This document shows, one piece after another, positions 54,388 through 63,839 of a stretch of DNA of 64,000 nucleotides (position 1 is the stretch's first letter; each line of letters starts with the position of its first letter). Under the pieces are notes generated by a model. The model was not told the DNA's origin. It did no database searches and saw nothing but the letters and a program-made list of their open reading frames with translations. Both the position numbers and the translations under genes were made by a program. This DNA is from Streptomyces sp. NBC_01264 (GTDB lineage Bacteria; Actinomycetota; Actinomycetes; Streptomycetales; Streptomycetaceae). The stretch spans positions 2,356,001 to 2,420,000 of the forward strand of contig NZ_JAPEOX010000002.1 of the NCBI RefSeq assembly GCF_026340675.1. The letters are read 5' to 3'.

Positions 54388-56373
54388 CTACCCGCCCAGT
54401 TGCAGCGCATCGGCGGCCTCCTCCACCATGCCCAGGCCCAGCCGGCTGATCCGGACGGCGAAGGGCTCCCCCGAAATCCGCAGCCCGGAGAGGCGGAGCC
54501 CGCCGAGCGGAGCGCCGGGGAGCGGTACCAGCGCGACCGTTCCGGCGGGGGCGTCCGGGCGGATCCCGGCCAGAGCGGTCAGTACGTGGATCCCCGCGGC
54601 CGCCGCCACCGCCGCCGGCCGGCAGGCCGCCGGGTGCGGAAACGGAGCGCTGCCCACCGTGCGCTGCTCGACGGCGTACATCTCCGGGAGGCGGAACCCG
54701 AAGGCCTCCGCCGCGTCCAGCAGGCCCCGCAGCAGCCCCGTGGCCTCCTTCTCGAAGCCCGCCTGGGCCAGGCCCGCCACGGCGACCGCGCTCTCGTACG
54801 GCCGTACCGCGCCCGAGCGGTACCCGAACGGGTTGTGCCCCGGCTCCCGCACCGCCATGCTGCGCAGCCCCCAGCCGGAGTCCATGGCGGGGGCTCCGAG
54901 CAGCCGGGCCAGCTGCTCGGTACGGACCCGGTCGAGCAGCCCGCGCGCGAGCCGGCCGCCCCCGAGCAGCCCGGTGTCCAGCAGGTGGGCGGCGGCCCCC
55001 GTCAGCCGGGGCAGGGGCCGCCCGTCGGGATGCAGGGCCGCCGCGGGCCGGCCGCCGTCGGGGCCGTCGACCCAGAAGCGGGCTGCGAACCGCTCCCGCA
55101 GCCCCGCCGCCCGGTCCCGCCACTCCTCGGCTCCGGGGCGCCCGCACCCGGCGAGCAGGTCGGCCCCGAGCAGCGCGGCGCGATGGGCGTGGGCCTGGGT
55201 TTCACAGCGCCGGGGCCCCGGATCGGGATCGGCCAGGAAGCCGTCCTCCCCGAAGGCGCCCCGGATCCACTCCAGGCACCGCTCGGCGGCGGGGAGCAGC
55301 CGGTCCACCTCCGCCTCGGGCATCCCCCAGAGCCGGGCTTCGGCGAGCACCGCGGGGAAGGCGAGCGTGGCCTCGGTCCCGGTGCATCCCGGGGGCAGCT
55401 GCGGCCCCGCCCCCCGGAGCGGCCCCGGGATCCTCCCCGCGTCGGCGCCCCGCCCCCCGGTCTGGGTCCGGGCCAGGATGCGCAGGGTCGCGGCGGCCAG
55501 TCCGGTGCCGAGCGGGAGGGCCATGCGGGCGGCCCACAGGGACTCCGCCGGGGCCAGTCCGAGCCTCCACGGCACTCCGGCCGCCGCGTAGCTGTCGGCC
55601 GGCTCCTTCGGATCCCTGAGCAGCAGCGCGCCCAGGTCCTGCACGCTGGTGCGCAGCCATGCCTCGGCCCTCGGGTCGTCCCCCTCCGCGCGGGCGTCGC
55701 CGGACAGCGGATTGGCCACCTGTCCGGCCGGGGCCCGGGCGCCTCGGTCCCGGGTGGTCCGCAGCTCGATGGTGCGGGATCCTCCGGGGCCCAGTTCGAG
55801 CTGCCAGCGCAGCAGCCCGGCCGAGGCCAGCGCGTCGTCCGGGGGCGGATCGGCCGCGGTGACGGCCTGGGCCTCGCCGTTGGTCCAGCGCAGCCCGGCG
55901 GCGTGCACCCCGGCGGGCAGCTCCGGCCCGGCCCGGCCGGCGGCCACCTCGGCCAGCTCCGCCAGGTCCGTGCCGAGCGAGACCTCCACCGGGATCCGCA
56001 GGGACCGCCCGGTGAAGCTGCGCAGGGTGATCCGCTCGGTGCCGTCGGCGTGCCGGACCCGCTCGACCCCGACGTCGGGATCGGGCCCGGGCTCCGCTCC
56101 GGTGCGGACGGTCGCGGTGAAGGAGGCCCGGTCGGCGCCGAGGCTGCGGCCCTGGACCGCGACCGGGTCCCGGCCGGCGACGCGCAGCACGCAGCGGGAC
56201 AGCAGCCGGAGCCCGGCGCGGTAGATCCCGTCGGCCCCGCACCCGGTGAGCTGGCCGTGCTCGGGCGAGATGACCATGCACGGAGCGGAGACGCAGATGA
56301 CGGCGCCGTGCACGGGCGGCAGGTCGGGCCTGCGGGAGGGGGCTGGGCGGGCGGGGGGTACGGGGTGCGGCAT
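54388..56373 (-). CDS. Glycogen debranching-like protein
   Basis: A 661-residue protein. The N-terminal domain is the bacterial glycogen-debranching N-terminal type (PEHGQLTGCGADGIYRAGLR, RHADGTERITLRSFTGRSL). The second half is an alpha/alpha six-barrel (AFPAVLAEARLWGMPEAEVD, GWGLRSMAVREPGHNPFGYR, SGAVRPYESAVAVAGLAQAG), as in amylo-alpha-1,6-glucosidases. The catalytic acids are not obvious to me, so activity is uncertain. There is no signal peptide. ATG 56373 has AAGG 6 nt upstream. The frame stays open to 56760, so a longer form is possible, but the extension is low-complexity Gly/Arg. Confidence 0.8.
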   Translation of the reverse strand: MPHPVPPARPAPSRRPDLPPVHGAVICVSAPCMVISPEHGQLTGCGADGIYRAGLRLLSRCVLRVAGRDPVAVQGRSLGADRASFTATVRTGAEPGPDPDVGVERVRHADGTERITLRSFTGRSLRIPVEVSLGTDLAELAEVAAGRAGPELPAGVHAAGLRWTNGEAQAVTAADPPPDDALASAGLLRWQLELGPGGSRTIELRTTRDRGARAPAGQVANPLSGDARAEGDDPRAEAWLRTSVQDLGALLLRDPKEPADSYAAAGVPWRLGLAPAESLWAARMALPLGTGLAAATLRILARTQTGGRGADAGRIPGPLRGAGPQLPPGCTGTEATLAFPAVLAEARLWGMPEAEVDRLLPAAERCLEWIRGAFGEDGFLADPDPGPRRCETQAHAHRAALLGADLLAGCGRPGAEEWRDRAAGLRERFAARFWVDGPDGGRPAAALHPDGRPLPRLTGAAAHLLDTGLLGGGRLARGLLDRVRTEQLARLLGAPAMDSGWGLRSMAVREPGHNPFGYRSGAVRPYESAVAVAGLAQAGFEKEATGLLRGLLDAAEAFGFRLPEMYAVEQRTVGSAPFPHPAACRPAAVAAAAGIHVLTALAGIRPDAPAGTVALVPLPGAPLGGLRLSGLRISGEPFAVRISRLGLGMVEEAADALQLGG

Positions 56374-56756
56374 GGGTCGCCTTGTCTGCGCTCCGGGTGG
56401 GTCGGCTGGGCGGCGGCGCGGCCGGGTCCCCACCACCCCCCAGCGCAACGCCCCGGCCCCCGCCCGGGTCACGGGCCCCGGTGGTGGCTGCGCCCGGCGG
56501 AGCACCGGCCTTCGCGGGGGCCGGCGCCGCAGGACCGCTCGCGCCCCTTCCCGCAGCCACCCCCGCAGCAGGGAGCCGCAGGCCTCGCCCACACCGCGCC
56601 ACCGTCCCGCGCGGCCGCCTCCACCCCGGCCTCCACCTCGGACTCCGCCGCCTCCACTCCGGCCCCGGCGGCCGACGCACCGGCCCGCGCGCCGACCGGC
56701 GCACCTGCCCGGGCCCGGGCCACGCCCGCTGTCCGTGTCCCCGCCCCGTCCGCGCA
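56374..56756. other. 383-bp GC-rich intergenic stretch
   Basis: Between the debranching-like gene and the DUF4192 gene. It contains degenerate CCGCCTCCA repeats (56620-56660). A minus-strand open frame at 56469-56723 would give an 84-residue Ala/Gly/Glu-rich peptide, but nothing supports its translation. No terminator or operator was recognised. Confidence 0.5.
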
Positions 56757-58076
56757 TCACTGCTCGCTCCCCGCGGTGCTGCCGGACTCACGGCGGCTGG
56801 TGCCCGTCCTGCCCGGGCGGCCCGGTGGCCGGGTGGCGGGGGCCGCCCGGCGGGTTCCCGCGGGGCGGCCCCGGCGCGGCTCCCGGCGCCGCCGCTCCTC
56901 GCGCAGGCACTCGCGCAGTCCCTCCGGGTCGATCCCCTCGTTGCAGGCGTGGTGGAGCAGCTGCGCGAAGCGGTACCCGTCGTCCGCCCGCAGGGCCAGC
57001 CCCAGGGCGATCCTGGCCGTCGGCTCGTCCCCGGTGGACCAGGAGACCCAGCCCGCCAGGGTGAGGGGAGCCGCCGCGTGCTCCCCGTAGGCCCCGACGC
57101 AGCGCCGGGCCAGGGCCCGCCACAGCCGCAGGGCGGGAGCCGCCTCCTCGCCCTCCATCCACTCGGCGGCGATGTCGCGGATCTCGCGGTCCTGGAGCCC
57201 GAGGATCAACGAGGCGGCCTCGTCGTGGCCCAGCAGCCCGTCGTCCCGGGCATCGGCTCCGGGGCCGCCTTCGGCGGGCGGGGCCGAGGTCATGCGCTGG
57301 ATCAGCGCGCGGGCGAGCAGGACCGTCTCGGCGCCCACCTCCTCCCGGGTGGCCCCGTCGAGGATCTTCGGCACCAACGCGACGGCCGCCCGGTCCAGGG
57401 CCGCCTCCATCTCGTCGGCCACCGCCCCGCCCAGCGGTGTCAGCCGGCGCTCGATCTCCCGGAGGGAGCCGCGCACCTGGAGGCCGGCGAAGGTGGCCGC
57501 GGCGGCCATCACCGAGGTGCCGGGCGCGGCCAGCGCGGTGCCCTCGGCGGGGCAGCACCGCTCGTCCGGGCAGCAGTAGGACCAGTACCGCCCGGAGGAG
57601 AGGCACAGGGCCTCCAGTACGGGCACGTCCAGTGCTCCGCTGGCCAGCCGGATCCGCTGCGCGAGCGGGCGCAGCCTGGTCATCACCCGCTGCGGGCTCT
57701 CGCCGCGGTGCGGGTCCTGGCAGAGGAAGACGATGATGCCGTCGGGCCTGGCGCCGCGCCGCACGCTGCCGCGGATCAGACAGTCGGCGACCTGACGGGC
57801 TGTGTCCTCCCATTCGTCGGGGGCGGCGGGGATGCCCACCCGGAGCCGGCCGCCGAAGCGCCCGGCCTCCCCGTGGACGGCGACCATGACGAGGGAGTCG
57901 CTCGGATGGAATCCGAGCATGTAGGGCAGCGCGTCGGCCAGTTCGGCCGGGCTGCGCAGGGTGATCCTCGACGCGTCGACGCCCCCGGGCGAACCGGAGG
58001 ACGAGGAAGCCGAGGAGGCGGAGGAGGACGAGGGATCGGACGGGACGTGTGCCGCTTCGTGGTTGTTGTTCGTCAT
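56757..58076 (-). CDS. DUF4192 family protein
   Basis: A 439-residue protein. After a Ser-rich N-terminal tail (PSSSSASSASSSSGSPGG) comes the DUF4192 hallmark (ITLRSPAELADALPYMLGFH, PSDSLVMVAVHG) and a Cys-rich patch (YWSYCCPDERCCPAEG) that may bind metal. The long helical C-terminal half (PLTLAGWVSWSTGDEPTARI) ends in an Arg/Pro-rich basic tail. The family is widespread in actinobacteria and has no known function. The start is ATG 58076 (MTNNNHEAAHVP). It lies downstream of the mevalonate operon's end on the same strand, separated by a strong hairpin. Confidence 0.85.
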   Translation of the reverse strand: MTNNNHEAAHVPSDPSSSSASSASSSSGSPGGVDASRITLRSPAELADALPYMLGFHPSDSLVMVAVHGEAGRFGGRLRVGIPAAPDEWEDTARQVADCLIRGSVRRGARPDGIIVFLCQDPHRGESPQRVMTRLRPLAQRIRLASGALDVPVLEALCLSSGRYWSYCCPDERCCPAEGTALAAPGTSVMAAAATFAGLQVRGSLREIERRLTPLGGAVADEMEAALDRAAVALVPKILDGATREEVGAETVLLARALIQRMTSAPPAEGGPGADARDDGLLGHDEAASLILGLQDREIRDIAAEWMEGEEAAPALRLWRALARRCVGAYGEHAAAPLTLAGWVSWSTGDEPTARIALGLALRADDGYRFAQLLHHACNEGIDPEGLRECLREERRRREPRRGRPAGTRRAAPATRPPGRPGRTGTSRRESGSTAGSEQ

Positions 58077-58147
58077 GTCCCGAAGGTCCCGTGTCCGGCC
58101 GGATCCGGAAACCCCTGTGGATAACCCACGAGAACGGCGGACAGCGG

Positions 58148-58176
58148 GCCGGCGGCGCCATGGTGGCGCCGCCGGC
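58148..58176 (-). terminator. Terminator of the mevalonate operon
   Basis: A perfect 13-bp GC stem (GCCGGCGGCGCCA and its complement) with a 3-nt loop, 12 bp past the HMG-CoA synthase stop. Confidence 0.8.
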
Positions 58177-58188
58177 AACCGGCGGCCG

Positions 58189-59409
58189 CTATCTCGGCTC
58201 GTACACCCGCTTGTGCCCGAACAGCCCGGCCAGCCGGTACGGCCCGGTGGTTTCCCCCGGAGCGGGATGGTCTCCGCCGTCGACCGGAAAGGCCTCCTCG
58301 TGGCGTTCGCGGTAGTCGGCGTAACCGATGTCCTGGCGCCGGGCGATCGCCTCGCGGTGCTGCTCGGACCGCAGATGCGACCGGTAGCCCGGGACGGGGG
58401 TCGCGGCGAAGAACTCGGCGACGCTGCCGGACCCGTAGCTGAGCATGCCGATGGCCCGGCCGGTCAGATCGTCGGCGTTGTCGAGCAGCGCGGCCAGACC
58501 GAGGTACACGGAGGCGGTGTAGCTGTTCCCGATCTCCTCGTTGTAGGTCGTCGTCCGCCCGACCGCACGGATGACCTCGGCCTCGTCGACTTCCCGCCCA
58601 CAGCTCTCCAGCAGGGCCCGGTGGGCCTTGTAGGCCATCTTCGTGAACGGCTGGTGGTAGCAGAACGCCTCGAACTCTTCGAAGGAACGGCCGCCTTGCT
58701 CGGTGTAGTCCTTCCACGCACCGTCCATCGCCTGCAGGTACGCGGAGACGGACTCCTTCCCGTCGACCAGGGCGGTGGTGAGGTAGTTCGGCCGCCAGAA
58801 GTCCATGATGTCTGCGGTGAACACCCCGGACGGTTCCTCGATGCGCACCAGAGCGGGATCCGCGCTGATCAGCATGGCCACCGCCGCGGCCCCCTGGGTG
58901 GCCTCGCCCGGCTGGTCCAGCTCGTACTTCGAGACGTCGCTCGCGATCACGAGGACCTGCTGCGAGGGGTCGCGGTGGACGAGGCCGATGGCGAACTGCA
59001 GGGCGGCGGTCCCGCCGTAGCAGGCCTGCTTGAGCTCGACGACGCGGGTGGCGGAGGGCATCGACAGCAGGGAGTGCACGTGGATGCCGGCCGCCTTCGC
59101 CTGGTCGACGGAGGACTCCGTGGCGAAGACGACCGTACGGATCCGGTCGGCGCCGTGCCGGGCGAGGATGGGGGCGGCGGCCGCGGCGCCCATCGTCACG
59201 ATGTCCTCGTCGGCGGCGGGCACGCTCATCGAGCGCTGGCCGATGCCGACGTGGTACTTGCCCAGTTCGGTGCCGTTGTACGCGGCCAGCGTCTCGTGCG
59301 TCAGCACGAGCTGGCCCGTGGCGAAGGAGAGGTCGTGGATCCCGACCGCCAGTCCCCTGGCGTCCGTACGGTCCCTGGCGTCCCTGGTGTCCCTGGCGTT
59401 CGTGGGCAT
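58189..59409 (-). CDS. Hydroxymethylglutaryl-CoA synthase
   Basis: A 406-residue HMG-CoA synthase that condenses acetyl-CoA with acetoacetyl-CoA in the mevalonate pathway. The nucleophile Cys (~128) is in ELKQACYGGTAALQ, the general-base Glu in FATESSVDQAK, and the His in YHQPFTKMAYKAH. The N-terminus carries a short Asp/Arg repeat (RDTRDARDRTDARG) before the fold begins at LAVGIHDLSFATG. The start is ATG 59409, only 2 nt after the HMG-CoA reductase stop. It is the last gene of the six-gene operon. Confidence 0.95.
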   Translation of the reverse strand: MPTNARDTRDARDRTDARGLAVGIHDLSFATGQLVLTHETLAAYNGTELGKYHVGIGQRSMSVPAADEDIVTMGAAAAAPILARHGADRIRTVVFATESSVDQAKAAGIHVHSLLSMPSATRVVELKQACYGGTAALQFAIGLVHRDPSQQVLVIASDVSKYELDQPGEATQGAAAVAMLISADPALVRIEEPSGVFTADIMDFWRPNYLTTALVDGKESVSAYLQAMDGAWKDYTEQGGRSFEEFEAFCYHQPFTKMAYKAHRALLESCGREVDEAEVIRAVGRTTTYNEEIGNSYTASVYLGLAALLDNADDLTGRAIGMLSYGSGSVAEFFAATPVPGYRSHLRSEQHREAIARRQDIGYADYRERHEEAFPVDGGDHPAPGETTGPYRLAGLFGHKRVYEPR

Positions 59410-59411
59410 CT

Positions 59412-60482
59412 CTACCGTCCGATCGTCGTGGTCGATGTCGTCGAGGGCGTGCGCTCCAGTGCGACGTGAGCCCGCATGAGTTCGCCCGGATTGGTCTGCG
59501 CCGCCATGAGGGAGAGCTCCCCGCACAGCACCGTCGCGGCCACCATGACCGCGAGCCGCCGTGCGTTCTCGCCGGGCTCGCGCTCCTCGCGGCAGCCCAG
59601 GCGCGCCAGGTTCTCCTCGACGAAGCCGAGTCCCTTTCCGTTGCCGACCGTTCCGACGATCAGGTTCGGCAGGGTGCAGGAGAAGTACAGGTCGCCGTCC
59701 CGGTCCTCGGCCACGGTCACGCCCTGGGAGCCTTCGACGATGTTGGCCGCGTCCTGACCGGTCGCCAGGTAGAACCCGAGCAGCATGTTCGCGTAGTGGG
59801 CGTTGGCCGAGCGGATCCCGCCGGCGAGCAGGGTGCCGATCAGGTTCTTGCGCACGTTCAGCTCGGCTATCGCGGAGGCCGAGGTGTGCAGCACGTCGCG
59901 GACGATCTCGCGCGGTACGAGCAGCTCGGTGACCACGTTCTTGCCGCGGCCCAGGATGCCGTTGATGGCGGTGGCCTTCTTGTCGGTGCAGTAGTTCGCG
60001 GAGATCGAGCCGTACTCGATCCCCGGAATGGCACCGAGGACGTGCTTCAGGAGCGCGTCCGCGGCCAGCGTCGCCATGTTGTGCCCGGAGGCGTCGCCGG
60101 TGCTGAACTCGAACCGCAGGAAGAGCAGGTTGGCCACGATCTCGTGGCGGAAGCCGATCAGTTCCACGAAGCGGCCGCAGGTGCGGACGACGGCGCGCAG
60201 CTCGTCGAACCGGGCGTCGACCTCGAGCGCCGCCAGGTACGCGGTCTGCGCGTCCTTGGCCGTGACGAGCACCGAGCGCGTCATCCGCTCGTCGATGAGG
60301 GTGGCGACGATGCCCTGCTCGACCAGCCTGGAGACCTTCGCCCCGCGGTTGACGGAGGGCCACAGGGGCGACTCGTACGTGGCGAGCGGGACCTCCGTCT
60401 CGACGTTCGCCACGTTCCCCGAAATCCTCAGGGGGCCGACCCATTTCATGGGAACGCCTGCGACCTCGTTCGTGTCGTTCAT
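59412..60482 (-). CDS. Hydroxymethylglutaryl-CoA reductase
   Basis: A 356-residue soluble HMG-CoA reductase that reduces HMG-CoA to mevalonate, probably with NADPH. Conserved segments are SISANYCTDKKATAINGILG, TGDASGHNMATLAADAL (equivalent to the DAMGMN region), GTVGNGKGLGF, and a late catalytic-His region. There is no membrane anchor, in line with bacterial class I-like enzymes of Streptomyces mevalonate clusters. The start overlaps the isomerase stop by 4 bp (ATGA). Confidence 0.95.
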   Translation of the reverse strand: MNDTNEVAGVPMKWVGPLRISGNVANVETEVPLATYESPLWPSVNRGAKVSRLVEQGIVATLIDERMTRSVLVTAKDAQTAYLAALEVDARFDELRAVVRTCGRFVELIGFRHEIVANLLFLRFEFSTGDASGHNMATLAADALLKHVLGAIPGIEYGSISANYCTDKKATAINGILGRGKNVVTELLVPREIVRDVLHTSASAIAELNVRKNLIGTLLAGGIRSANAHYANMLLGFYLATGQDAANIVEGSQGVTVAEDRDGDLYFSCTLPNLIVGTVGNGKGLGFVEENLARLGCREEREPGENARRLAVMVAATVLCGELSLMAAQTNPGELMRAHVALERTPSTTSTTTIGR

Positions 60483-61612
60483 CGGATCTCTCCTACCGTT
60501 GCGTGAGCGGTCTCGTGGGAGTGGGCGTGTGCGTGTGCCTGTGAGCGGGACCGGGTGGCCAGCCCGCGGGTGTCGATCCCCCGGTCGGCGCAGAAGGCGC
60601 GCAGGTCACCGTGGACGAGCACGTCGCACCGGGTCAGATCGGACGGGGTGCGCGCGCCCAGTGCGGTCATCAGGGCCTCCACCTGATCGAGCCAGGTGGT
60701 GATCTGCCTGATCAGGGCGGACGGGCCACCGTCGAGAACGGTCCGGAGGAACCCGCCGGAGACGCCTACGGCGGCGGCGCCCAGCGCCAGTGCGCGCACC
60801 ACGTCGAGAGGGCCCCGGACGCCGCCGGACGCCAGCAGCGGGATGGCGGCGTTCTGGGAGTCCAGCAGGCAGGCGGGAGCGGACTGGCCCCAGCCGCCCA
60901 GGTAGGCGTAGTCGGCGTGCTCGCGCCGGTCGTTCTCGATGCGCGCGAAGTCCGTACCGCCGCGGCCTGCGACGTCGGCCACCCGCACGCCCATGTCGCC
61001 CAGCGACGCTACGGTTTCGCGGCTCAGGCCGAAGCCGACTTCCTTCACGATCACCGGTATGCCGGCTCCGCCTCCGCCTCCGACGCCGTCCACGATCTTC
61101 TCGATCTGCGGTCCCCAGGAGGAGAACGAGCGGTCGCCCTCCGGCATGACCGTTTCCTGGATGACGTTGAGGTGGATCTGCAGGGCGTCCGCCCGCAGCA
61201 GGTCCACGGCCCGTCGCGCCTTGTCCACGGAGGCGTTGGCGTTGACGTTGGCCATCACGAACCCGTCCGGGTTCTCCCGGCGCAGCAGGCCGAAGGTGTC
61301 GGCGACGGCCTCGTCGGCGAAGTACGCGCTCATGGAGCCGCTCGCGATGGGCACTCCGGTCTCACGGGCGGCGATCGCCAGATCCCGGTTGATGGCGCCC
61401 GTCCGCACGCTGCCGCCGGTCATCGCGTTGATGTACAGCGGCACCTGCCATTCCATGCCGCCGAACCGCGTGACCAGCGAAGCGTCCGAGCGGTCGATGC
61501 CGGCCAGGGCATGGTGGACGAAGGACACCTCGTCGAACTGGTTGTACCCGCCCAGGTGGCGTTGTTGCTCGGCGGCGAACCGCACGTGGTCGTCCTTGCG
61601 CTCAGCGATCAT
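60479..61612 (-). CDS. fni: Type II isopentenyl-diphosphate isomerase (FMN-dependent)
   Basis: A 377-residue type II IPP isomerase interconverting IPP and DMAPP with reduced FMN. Recognisable parts are ERKDDHVRFA at the N-terminus, PLYINAMTGGS (FMN/substrate loop), HLNVIQETVMPEGDR, VIVKEVGFGLSRET and ASGGVRGPLD. The C-terminal tail is His/Ala-rich (SQAHAHAHSHETAHA), unusual and possibly metal-binding. ATG 61612 overlaps the phosphomevalonate kinase stop by 4 bp. Confidence 0.95.
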   Translation of the reverse strand: MIAERKDDHVRFAAEQQRHLGGYNQFDEVSFVHHALAGIDRSDASLVTRFGGMEWQVPLYINAMTGGSVRTGAINRDLAIAARETGVPIASGSMSAYFADEAVADTFGLLRRENPDGFVMANVNANASVDKARRAVDLLRADALQIHLNVIQETVMPEGDRSFSSWGPQIEKIVDGVGGGGGAGIPVIVKEVGFGLSRETVASLGDMGVRVADVAGRGGTDFARIENDRREHADYAYLGGWGQSAPACLLDSQNAAIPLLASGGVRGPLDVVRALALGAAAVGVSGGFLRTVLDGGPSALIRQITTWLDQVEALMTALGARTPSDLTRCDVLVHGDLRAFCADRGIDTRGLATRSRSQAHAHAHSHETAHATVGEIR

Positions 61613-62781
61613 GCTGCGCTCCCTTTCGTCGACTGGAGACGGATCGGCACGGGGAGCACCCCTGCGGCGGCCCATCCCTTACGCAGCTGCGCGATCTGCT
61701 CGTGCGCCGTGGCGTCCAGCAGCGCGATGCCGCAGTCGCCGCCCCCGGCACCCGACGGCTTCCCCGCACCGCCGACGGCCTCGGCGGCATCGGACAGCGC
61801 GGTCAATGTGGTGGTGTAGATCCCGAGCCGGACCTCTTCGTCCAGTTTGGCGAGCATCCGGCGGGCGCCCCGGACCTCCCGGAGCAACGCGGGGCCGTCG
61901 CCCCGTTCGAGTGCGCCGACCGAGGCGCGCACGCACGCGTCGCTGCGCTCCACGAAGCTCCGCTGGGAGGCGCTGCCCTGCCAGGCGTGCCGTCCCAGGC
62001 TCCCGACCAGGGAAGCGGTACTGGCCGGCCGGCCGGTCCAGCCCACCTCCACCGCCAGGTCGCGGGGCGGCGGCAGCCGCCGCACCCGGAGGCCCGGCCA
62101 CGGTGCGCGGAGCGACTCCTCGATGCCCCGCCGCTCCACCAGGTCGAGCACGGCGGCCCGATCGGGGGCGTGGTACTCGATCCACCCGCCCCAGACGCTC
62201 GCGGCGAGATCACCGCCGGAGGAACGGGGGTCGAGCCGTGCCGTCGCGAGCATCGCGAGCCGGAACCGCGCGTCGTGCGACAGCTCCAGACCGTGGTACG
62301 CCGCTATGGCGGACACCGAGGCGACCGTCACCGCGCCGCTCGATCCCAGGCCGAGCTTGGTTCCCTCGTGGTGCAGGCGACTGCTGACCGAGACGTGGAC
62401 GGGGCGTGCGGACAGGCCCTGCTCGGCGAGGAGCCCGTCGACCACGTCGATCGCCGCCACCACATGGGTGAGGCCCTCCCGCACCCGTTGTGCGTCGTCC
62501 GCGCCGAGCGCGACGAGCCCGCCGTCACCGCGCCGCAGTCGCGCCCTTCCCGGGGAAAGGTCGGACTCGATCACCACGTCCACGACACCGCCGGCACCGC
62601 CCACACTGCCGGCACCGCCCACACCACCGACACCGCCGCCGTGGGCCGCCGACACGGTGACGCGGACCTCCCGGTCGACCGCTGCCAGGATCGCCGGGTG
62701 GCCCGGCTGCACCACCGCGTACTCGCCGACGACGAAGAGCTTGCCCGGCGCGCGCAGGCTCACGGTTCCCGTACCGGTCAC
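61609..62781 (-). CDS. Phosphomevalonate kinase
   Basis: A 390-residue GHMP kinase that converts mevalonate 5-phosphate to the diphosphate. N-terminal APGKLFVVGEYAVVQPGHPA and the ATP loop GLGSSGAVTVAS are typical, and the C-terminal GHMP motif is GAGGGDCGIALLD. A Gly/Val repeat (GGGVGGVGGAGSVGGAGG) interrupts the N-terminal domain near residue 50. The start is GTG 62781, overlapping the decarboxylase stop (GTGA). The order places it as the third enzyme gene, as in the CL190 cluster. Confidence 0.94.
   Translation of the reverse strand: MTGTGTVSLRAPGKLFVVGEYAVVQPGHPAILAAVDREVRVTVSAAHGGGVGGVGGAGSVGGAGGVVDVVIESDLSPGRARLRRGDGGLVALGADDAQRVREGLTHVVAAIDVVDGLLAEQGLSARPVHVSVSSRLHHEGTKLGLGSSGAVTVASVSAIAAYHGLELSHDARFRLAMLATARLDPRSSGGDLAASVWGGWIEYHAPDRAAVLDLVERRGIEESLRAPWPGLRVRRLPPPRDLAVEVGWTGRPASTASLVGSLGRHAWQGSASQRSFVERSDACVRASVGALERGDGPALLREVRGARRMLAKLDEEVRLGIYTTTLTALSDAAEAVGGAGKPSGAGGGDCGIALLDATAHEQIAQLRKGWAAAGVLPVPIRLQSTKGSAA
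62585..62645. repeat. GC-rich short repeat coding a Gly/Val tract
   Basis: Degenerate copies of GCCGGCACCGCCCACAC-like units inside the phosphomevalonate kinase gene. They encode a Gly-Gly-Val/Ala tract that would form a surface loop. Confidence 0.65.
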
Positions 62782-63839
62782 TGCTCGTCCGCCGACCGCA
62801 GCCGGGCTCCCGGACCGCGCCGGGCGGTGAGCACCGAGCAGCCGGGCGCGGCGGCGAGCAGCGTCTCGGCGACCCGGGGCGCCGCCTCGGGGTGGCAGAG
62901 CACCTTGACGTTCGGTCCGGCGTCCATGGTCGCGTAGGCCGCCACGCCGTCCTTGCGGAGCTGCAGGACGCCGTCGAGTACGGCCACCGTGGCCGGGGAC
63001 ATGTAGCGCACGGCCGGCCTCGCGGCCAGCATGGTCGCGTGCATGCCGAGGGCGTTGCGCTCCGCGATCTCCCCCACCGCTTCGAGGTCCCCGCGGCGCA
63101 GCGCCGCGTGCACGTCGGTCAGGTCTCCCTTGCTCGACGTCGCCCAGGCCCGGTAGAGCGGCGAGGTCTCGACGGTCCGCCGCATGGCCGCCCGGCTGGA
63201 CACGGCCTTGGGGCCGGCGTTGACCAGTGCGACCACCAGGGCGGGATCGAAGTCCGGGAGGGGTACCGGTTCGGCGAAGGAGCTGAGGTCCGCGGCCTCG
63301 CCGACGCCCCGGCCCGCGTGGCACACCGCGAAGCCGCCGAATATCGACCGGGAGGCCGACGCGGACCCGCGCCGGGCGAGGCGGGAGAGGGCGGTGGGAT
63401 CGAGATCCAGCCCGTACGCGGCGCTGGCGGCGACGGCCAAGGCGGCGAACCCGCTCGCCGATGACGCCAGTCCCGCGCCGGTGGGTACGGCGTTGCGGGT
63501 GTCGACTGCGGCGCGTTCGTCCCGCCCGGCCCATTCCCGTACCAGGTCCAGGAAGAGGACGACGCGCCGGCGCGGCTCACCCTCCGCGGGCCTGCCGTCG
63601 AGGACGACGTCGTCGGTCCGCGCCTCGGGGTCGAGCCGGACGGTGGTGTGCGTCGGGAACACGTCCAGGGTCATCGACAGGCTGTCGACGTACGGGATGA
63701 TCAGCCGCTCGTCGCGCTTGCCCCAGTACTTGATCAGAGCGATGTTCGGATGGGCGACGGCGGTGGCCCCATGGCCGGAATCAGTCGATCCGGTCAGTCC
63801 AGTCAGTCCGGTTGGTACCATTTCGTGGTCAATCGTCAT
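62778..63839 (-). CDS. Diphosphomevalonate decarboxylase
   Basis: A 353-residue GHMP enzyme forming IPP from mevalonate diphosphate with ATP. Signature parts are AHPNIALIKYWGKRDERLII, the ATP loop NAVPTGAGLASSASGFAAL, and the catalytic Asp region (TMDAGPNVKVL). A short Thr/Gly repeat (TGLTGLTGST) lies in the N-terminal tail. ATG 63839 is chosen because GGGAAGG lies 10 nt upstream; a TTG at 63848 would be too close. The start overlaps the end of the mevalonate kinase gene by 11 bp. Confidence 0.95.
   Translation of the reverse strand: MTIDHEMVPTGLTGLTGSTDSGHGATAVAHPNIALIKYWGKRDERLIIPYVDSLSMTLDVFPTHTTVRLDPEARTDDVVLDGRPAEGEPRRRVVLFLDLVREWAGRDERAAVDTRNAVPTGAGLASSASGFAALAVAASAAYGLDLDPTALSRLARRGSASASRSIFGGFAVCHAGRGVGEAADLSSFAEPVPLPDFDPALVVALVNAGPKAVSSRAAMRRTVETSPLYRAWATSSKGDLTDVHAALRRGDLEAVGEIAERNALGMHATMLAARPAVRYMSPATVAVLDGVLQLRKDGVAAYATMDAGPNVKVLCHPEAAPRVAETLLAAAPGCSVLTARRGPGARLRSADEQ

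Noticed and set aside
56469..56723. A small 84-residue Ala/Gly-rich protein gene
   Set aside because: There is no ribosome binding site or domain, and the low-complexity composition is expected by chance at this GC content.
53503..57090. A 1195-residue plus-strand open frame
   Set aside because: It runs antisense through three supported genes (NrtR-like, debranching-like, DUF4192) and shows no domain.
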